Positions 58,790-64,000 of a DNA stretch of 64,000 bases are shown here, piece after piece; within the stretch, counting starts at the first letter, position 1, and every line of letters starts with the position of its first letter. The position numbers and the translations under genes are program-made. The notes under the pieces are model-generated. The model did not search any database, was not told the DNA's origin, and saw only the letters and a program-made list of their open reading frames with translations. Source of the DNA: Vallitalea sp. (GTDB lineage Bacteria > Bacillota > Clostridia > Lachnospirales > Vallitaleaceae); the NCBI RefSeq assembly GCF_025211055.1, contig NZ_JAOARO010000023.1:1-64000 (forward strand). Reading direction: 5' to 3'.

Positions 58790-60655
58790 ATGACAAAAAG
58801 ATTAAAAAAATATGGAATACTTATGATAACAAGTTTAATATCTGGATTGATCCTTCTTAAAATAGCAAATTTATCTCTAATAAGTAAACCACAGCCAATA
58901 GCACAAAATGGTTTACTTGATTTAACCGATTGGGATTTTGAAAAAGATGGGACAGTACAACTTAATGGTGAATGGGAGTTTTATTGGAATCAACTTTTAA
59001 CACATGAAGATTTTAAGGAGAATGAACCTAAAATTCATTTTAATGGATATCAACAAGTTCCAAATACATGGGATGAGTATAATATTAGTGGAAAGCATCC
59101 AAAAGGGACTGGCTATGGAACATATAGGCTAAAAGTTAAAAATGATAATTGGAGTGATACTTTCGGATTAAAAATTCTAACTATGTCTACATCATATATT
59201 ATAATGATTGATGATAGAGTAATAGCAACAAATGGAACAGTTGGGGATATTCCTAAAAAAACAAAGCCTAAATATAATACTCAGTCGGTAAGTATAATAC
59301 CAACTTCTAATGAGTTTCATATAATTGTTCAAGTTTCAAACTTTACCTATGCAAGAGGTGGTATTTGGCGTCCCATTGTTTTTGGACTTGACTATGATAT
59401 TAGAAAAATAACCATTAAGACTTCAAGAAATGAAATGTTTCTTATGGGTATTATACTTATTATGATGTGCTATCATTTTATACTTTATTGCGTAAGAAAA
59501 GAAGATAAATCATTATTGTATGCCGTGATTGGTTTATTTGTTACTATATTACGGATACTTGTAACAGGAGAATATTATATAACAACACTTTTTCCTAATA
59601 TATCCTTTTCAACGATTATTTTATTGGAATATTGTACTCTCTATTGGGGACTAATTACATGGGTATTGTTTATTGGCAAATTGTTTCCATATGAATTTAA
59701 TAAGAATATTCTAAAAATATTTGTTTTTGTAGATATATTCTTTACGGTGGCAACTTTTACTTTACCAATATATATATATACTAATTACTTAATTTGTATA
59801 GAAATATATAATATTATACTTTTTATATATGCTATACTTAGAGTAATAATAGCTGCTAAAAATGAAAAAGATGATGCACAGCTTATACTATATTGTAGTA
59901 TATTGCTATTTACAGCTTATATAATTGATATTTCAATATTTCTAAATTTCATACCCAATATTACAGGTGGAGTTTTTATAACAGTGGTAGCTGTTGCAGT
60001 ATTAATTCAAGCATATATAATTTCAAGAAGATATTCACGAGCAATGGAACAATCTAAGATTAGTGAAGTAGCTATGCTTCAAGCACAGATTTCACCCCAT
60101 TTTTTACATAATGCAATGAATGCTTTAGCTGAACTTAGCTATCAGGGTGGAGATGTAGCATATGATGCTATTACATCTTTTTCGGAATACTTAAGATACT
60201 CTTATGATTTATTGCCACAATCAAAAATGATTTCTCTTCACAAAGAGATTGAACTTGTAGAAGCGTATTTGAAGGTTGAAAAACTTAGATTTGGAGATAA
60301 ACTACATTATGAAATATATGTTGAAAACTCAAAAACTATATATTTACCACCTTTTATGATTCAGCCTCTTGTAGAAAATGCAGTAAGACATGGTGTTTCC
60401 AAAAAAAAGGGTGGAGGAGTCATTATAATAAGTGGGAAACAAGAGGGTAAGTTATACAAAATAATGATTGAAGATAGCGGAGTAGGCATTTCAGAAGATG
60501 TTATTAACAACCTTGCAATTGGAGAAAAAACCAATTCAATGGGACATGGACTTAGTAATGTTAATAAGAGACTTATAAATAAATATAATACTAGACTAAA
60601 TGTTATAATTAATGAACATATGGGAACTACAGCATATTTTTTTCTTAAAATATAG
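58790..60655 (+). CDS. Sensor histidine kinase, LytS-like with 7TMR-DISM-type sensor
   Basis: 621 residues. An N-terminal membrane anchor is followed by a beta-sandwich extracellular domain (about 45-210, NGEWEFYWNQ), seven or more membrane helices (about 215-405), and a His-kinase domain. H437 in QAQISPHFLHNAMNAL is the phosphorylation site; the ATP-binding part has LVENAVRHG and GHGLSNVNKR. This layout matches 7TMR-DISM sensors and the LytS kinase family. It is followed after 61 bases by its probable response regulator. The ligand is unknown, possibly a carbohydrate or cell-wall signal. Confidence 0.85.
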   Translation: MTKRLKKYGILMITSLISGLILLKIANLSLISKPQPIAQNGLLDLTDWDFEKDGTVQLNGEWEFYWNQLLTHEDFKENEPKIHFNGYQQVPNTWDEYNISGKHPKGTGYGTYRLKVKNDNWSDTFGLKILTMSTSYIIMIDDRVIATNGTVGDIPKKTKPKYNTQSVSIIPTSNEFHIIVQVSNFTYARGGIWRPIVFGLDYDIRKITIKTSRNEMFLMGIILIMMCYHFILYCVRKEDKSLLYAVIGLFVTILRILVTGEYYITTLFPNISFSTIILLEYCTLYWGLITWVLFIGKLFPYEFNKNILKIFVFVDIFFTVATFTLPIYIYTNYLICIEIYNIILFIYAILRVIIAAKNEKDDAQLILYCSILLFTAYIIDISIFLNFIPNITGGVFITVVAVAVLIQAYIISRRYSRAMEQSKISEVAMLQAQISPHFLHNAMNALAELSYQGGDVAYDAITSFSEYLRYSYDLLPQSKMISLHKEIELVEAYLKVEKLRFGDKLHYEIYVENSKTIYLPPFMIQPLVENAVRHGVSKKKGGGVIIISGKQEGKLYKIMIEDSGVGISEDVINNLAIGEKTNSMGHGLSNVNKRLINKYNTRLNVIINEHMGTTAYFFLKI

Positions 60656-60716
60656 TTCTGAATCTGACATTAAATAGAGATGGCTTAGTTCTTTTTTCGT
60701 ACAGGAGGGAAATTTT

Positions 60717-61805
60717 ATGATTAAAGCAATAATAGTAGATGATGAATTACCATCCATTAATATATTGAAAAGATTACTTGAAAATAGTGGGAAGGTTCAA
60801 GTAAATAAAAGTTTTGATAATGCTATTGATGTAATAGAATACTTAAAAGCTAATATAGTGGACGTGATTTTCTTAGATATTCAAATGCCAGATGTAGATG
60901 GTCTTGAGTTAGCTAATATTATTACTACAAAGGTAACCAATAAGTGCAAAATTGTATTCGTAACAGCATATAACCAATATGCAATTGAAGCATTTGAGAT
61001 AAATGCTCTTGATTATTTGCTTAAGCCTGTAAAAAGAGATAGACTTAATAAGACACTTGATAGGATTATTGAAGAATTAAATATCAAAATTTCTCCTACA
61101 AAAATGAATGTTAAGTGTTTTGGTAAGTTTGAAGTATATGCAGATAAAAAAAGAGTTAAGTTTAGAACTAAAAAAGCTGAGGAATTATTAGCTTTATTAA
61201 TAAATAATGAAGGAAAGAGTGTTCCAAGAAGTAAAATAATTGATTTTTTATGGGCGGATTTTGATGGGGACAAGGCACTTGTTAATCTAAATACTACCCT
61301 ATATTATGTAAGGAAGGCACTGCAAGATCATGGATTAGACATTCAGATAATTTTTGATAGAGAAACTTATAGAATTGACACAAGTAATATTATATGTGAT
61401 TATTTTGCGTTTAAAAACTATTTTACAAATTCAAATATTGAGGGAGATATTTCAGATATCAATGAAATACTTGATTTATATAAAGACGATTATTTCATAG
61501 CAAATGACTATGTATGGTCAATAAGTATGCGCCTTAGTCTAAAAGAAAAATATATAAGTTTAATGTTATTGGTTGTAGAATTTTATTGTAATAATGAAGA
61601 AAAAGAAAAAGCGATAGTACTTTTAAAAGATGCTTTTTCAAAAGAATGTATTAATGATGCAATTGTTTATAAGCTGATGGAGTTATTAATTGAAGAGAAA
61701 AAATACTCTCTAGCATTAAAGTATTATAATTCTTATAAAAATACACTCAAAGAATTAGGTAGAAAGCCAAATAAAATATTTAAAAAGCTACTTGCACTAA
61801 TATAA
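60717..61805 (+). CDS. Response regulator with SARP-like winged-helix and BTAD output
   Basis: 362 residues. Receiver domain 1-120 with phosphoacceptor D54 and K103 in LLKPVK. Residues about 125-215 form an OmpR-type winged helix (VKCFGKFEVYADKKRVKFRT, EELLALLINNEGKSVPRSKI), and 225-362 a helical bacterial transcriptional activator domain (ALKYYNSYKNTLKELGRKPN). LytS-type kinases usually pair with LytTR regulators, so a SARP-like output is less common. A CAGGAGGG site precedes the ATG. The target may be the surface-protein gene downstream. Confidence 0.85.
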   Translation: MIKAIIVDDELPSINILKRLLENSGKVQVNKSFDNAIDVIEYLKANIVDVIFLDIQMPDVDGLELANIITTKVTNKCKIVFVTAYNQYAIEAFEINALDYLLKPVKRDRLNKTLDRIIEELNIKISPTKMNVKCFGKFEVYADKKRVKFRTKKAEELLALLINNEGKSVPRSKIIDFLWADFDGDKALVNLNTTLYYVRKALQDHGLDIQIIFDRETYRIDTSNIICDYFAFKNYFTNSNIEGDISDINEILDLYKDDYFIANDYVWSISMRLSLKEKYISLMLLVVEFYCNNEEKEKAIVLLKDAFSKECINDAIVYKLMELLIEEKKYSLALKYYNSYKNTLKELGRKPNKIFKKLLALI

Positions 61806-61870
61806 AGTATTTGATTAATTTATAGATAAATATAAAAAATATAAAATATTATCCAAGTGTTAATTAGTGG

Positions 61871-61920
61871 TTAAGTGCCATGCTATATAATTATGTAGCA
61901 TGGCACTTATTTAATTATTT
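61871..61920 (+). terminator. Terminator after the two-component genes
   Basis: AAGTGCCATGCTA (61873-61885) pairs perfectly over 13 bases with TAGCATGGCACTT (61896-61908) around a ten-base loop and is followed by ATTTAATTATTTT. Confidence 0.9.
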
Positions 61921-61982
61921 TATAGAAAAGTTTTCGTAATGCTTTTCTTACTTATATAAAACAAAAAGAAAGGATTAGAATT

Positions 61983-64000
61983 ATGCTAAAGAAAATTTCA
62001 AAGATAGTTATATTAAATATTCTAATTGGGATACTATTTTCAAGTACTGTTGCATACGCAGGTTGGAAAGAAAGTGACCCATCAAAAGGTTTTGGAGATT
62101 GGGAGTTTAATGCAATTAAATATTTTTCGGGTCCAATTTTAATAGAAGATAATAAATCTAGGTTCGAAGTATTTCCAAAAGATCCATATGATGAGTTAGT
62201 AGAGTATATTCATAAAGGATATGTTATAAAGTATTATGTTAAAATGATACATAGAGAAATTGAAGATGGAATATTTTTGTTCAAATTTAATGGTAAAGAT
62301 ATAGAGTATTCTGATTATGGGGCAAGCGGTACACAATCAAATTTTGGAAATGTATATTATACCAGAACGGGTTTATGGTCTGGGTTTAGTACTGATATTT
62401 GCTTTGAAGCTAATAGGACTAATTTTGGTAGATTCTCTTCTAGAGATTGGCTTAAAATATGGTTGACATCCAAAGGTAAAGATGGGGATGATATGCAAGT
62501 CAAAGACGTTTATTTTAAATTTGCGTTACTAGACGAAGCACAACCAAATATAGTAAGTATCAAGTATTATACTGATCAAAATTTAACAAATGAAATTACA
62601 AGTGGTAGTAATCCTAAGTTATCATATAATGGAAGTCATAATTCAGTATATATGGCTGTAGAATTTGACGAAGATGTTTTTGTGAAGAATACAGATATAA
62701 AAAACTTTATAAGAACCAGTTTGACACTAAAAGATAAGGTGACAAATAAGGATACTGAAGTAGGAAGCTTTCAGTATGATAGGGTAGATACCAATAAAGT
62801 AGTATTCAAATACCAAGTAAGATATGGTGCTCAAGGAGAATTATTCTTAAGAAATGAGGATAAGAATAAATTTTTAAAAGAAATAGAAAGCTTTAAAATT
62901 CAAGATAAATACGATAATGAATTCAAAAGCTCATTTAGAGCTGCAAATCAAGCTTATAGCAGCGGAAAAGAGTATAATATTAGAGTTGACGGTATTCCAC
63001 CAGAAATACCAGTAGAAATGGGTACAGGGAAAACAGGGGTGGAGTACAACATAATTGGTGGTAATGAACAGTATCTTAGTGTTGGAGATATATTAGAAGT
63101 AAAACTTAAGTTTGATAGTGAAGTGAAAGTATCCAGTGATGGATTCATGCAATTTAACAATATCAATCAATTTAATAACACTAGAGCTAAAGCTAAGTTG
63201 TATTTAGATAATGATAAAATACAAATAGATAAAATATACACATATAATAAAGATGAATGGATTGTATATAGGTATGTGGTTAGAAAAGGTGATGATACAA
63301 GCAAGCTTACATTTGAAAATGAGGCAAATCCAATGGGAAATCTACAAATTACAGATGATTTTGGTAATGTTGGACAAATGCCTAGAACAGGAGAAGAAGG
63401 TACAAAGAATTTCCCAGCGGTTGCTTATAAAAAAGGTAATGAAGCATTGGATATCTTTGTAGATACCATTCCACCACGAATTGATTTTGGTAACAAAGAT
63501 TTTACAACTTATAGAAATCAACATGTAGTTAGTCTTAGTCCTATTGAAACAGGTAGTATGTTAGTTAATGGTGAATTTGATTATGTAATAAGTAAAAGTA
63601 ATGTACATCCAACAAATGGTTCATTAAAAAATTGTTTAGGAAGTAAATCTCGTGGATACTCAAGTGGGGGAGGAACAATTAATATTCCTATTAATGATGA
63701 CCTTTATAAAAAAACAAAGGGATATACTCAATATGATGAAATATATGATGAAATAAATATGACAGGTAAATATGAAAATGTAAATTACGTAGATGGTACA
63801 GCTAGTGATGTAATACATGATGGCAGACGTGAAATAACAGGGATATTTTATATACATACTTATATAGAAGATAAAGCAGGAAATAAAACATGGGGTACAT
63901 CACAACCAATATATATGGATAATACCCATGCAAAAATAAAGATATCCCCTAACGGGACGACGAGTAAGTACGTTGGAGATATAAATGTTAATTTTGAATT
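61983..64000 (+). CDS. Large exported surface-type protein (5' part, runs off the window)
   Basis: An open frame without stop from ATG 61983 to the window end, at least 672 codons. The start is supported by AAAGAAAGGA and by a signal peptide (MLKKISKIVILNILIGILFS, probable cleavage after AYA at 26). The mature part is acidic and aromatic-rich and contains recurring linkers such as VDGIPPEIP, VDTIPPRIDFGN and MDNTHAKIKISPNG, about one every 150-180 residues, which fit tandem Ig-like or bacterial surface domains. Anchor and function would be at the unseen C-terminus. A terminator separates it from the regulator gene. Confidence 0.8.
   Translation, partial: MLKKISKIVILNILIGILFSSTVAYAGWKESDPSKGFGDWEFNAIKYFSGPILIEDNKSRFEVFPKDPYDELVEYIHKGYVIKYYVKMIHREIEDGIFLFKFNGKDIEYSDYGASGTQSNFGNVYYTRTGLWSGFSTDICFEANRTNFGRFSSRDWLKIWLTSKGKDGDDMQVKDVYFKFALLDEAQPNIVSIKYYTDQNLTNEITSGSNPKLSYNGSHNSVYMAVEFDEDVFVKNTDIKNFIRTSLTLKDKVTNKDTEVGSFQYDRVDTNKVVFKYQVRYGAQGELFLRNEDKNKFLKEIESFKIQDKYDNEFKSSFRAANQAYSSGKEYNIRVDGIPPEIPVEMGTGKTGVEYNIIGGNEQYLSVGDILEVKLKFDSEVKVSSDGFMQFNNINQFNNTRAKAKLYLDNDKIQIDKIYTYNKDEWIVYRYVVRKGDDTSKLTFENEANPMGNLQITDDFGNVGQMPRTGEEGTKNFPAVAYKKGNEALDIFVDTIPPRIDFGNKDFTTYRNQHVVSLSPIETGSMLVNGEFDYVISKSNVHPTNGSLKNCLGSKSRGYSSGGGTINIPINDDLYKKTKGYTQYDEIYDEINMTGKYENVNYVDGTASDVIHDGRREITGIFYIHTYIEDKAGNKTWGTSQPIYMDNTHAKIKISPNGTTSKYVGDINVNFE

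Overview
The window looks like a piece of a low-GC, motile Clostridia (Bacillota) chromosome. The evidence is AT-rich DNA with strong AAGGAGG ribosome sites and GTG/TTG starts, the classical ribosomal-protein gene order, zinc-type S14, zinc-ribbon L33, L36 and S4, an ECF transporter module behind rplQ, and flagellar genes. Ribosomal protein L17 is 178 residues with an internal insertion, a form I associate with Lachnospirales-type clostridia. I cannot name genus or species. Almost every gene is on the + strand.

Layout. (1) 1-142: 3' end of a flagellin gene. (2) 254-12332: a ten-gene surface-glycan island: three family-2 glycosyltransferases, a CDP-glucose synthase (rfbF), a hexapeptide acyltransferase, a ferredoxin/FrhB-like protein, two tandem radical SAM paralogues, an aldo/keto reductase fused to ferredoxin and Rossmann-like parts, an FkbM methyltransferase and a polysaccharide pyruvyl transferase-like protein. 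Its position between flagellin and flaG-fliD-fliS suggests it builds and attaches a flagellin glycan. (3) 12514-15536: flaG, fliD, fliS, a YjfB-like gene and a probable FlgN-type chaperone, behind a candidate sigma-D promoter. (4) 15710-19276: rpmG, secE, nusG, rplK, rplA, rplJ, rplL, with two L1-site mimics and an L10-leader attenuator. (5) 19799-27228: rpoB and rpoC. (6) 27371-32368: L7Ae-like gene, rpsL, rpsG, fusA, tuf.

(7) 32400-35780 is an accessory patch that separates the str cluster from the S10 cluster. It holds a 22-bp inverted repeat, a frameshifted AraC-type regulator and two orphan exported/membrane proteins between near-identical terminators. (8) 35882-48853: S10-spc clusters from rpsJ to secY, then adk, map, a KOW protein and infA. 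(9) 49033-52846: rpmJ, rpsM, rpsK, rpsD, rpoA, rplQ. (10) 53211-57642: ecfA1, ecfA2, ecfT, truA and a YibE/F membrane protein. (11) 57865-58720: rplM-rpsI behind a consensus promoter and a cluster of DnaA-box-like sequences. (12) 58790-64000: a LytS-like histidine kinase, a response regulator with SARP-like output, and the first 672 codons of a large exported protein that runs off the window.

The most promising places for something undescribed are the iron-sulfur/radical-SAM glycan island, the repeat-containing structured leader of the S10 operon, the long hairpin downstream of tuf, and the orphan genes next to it.
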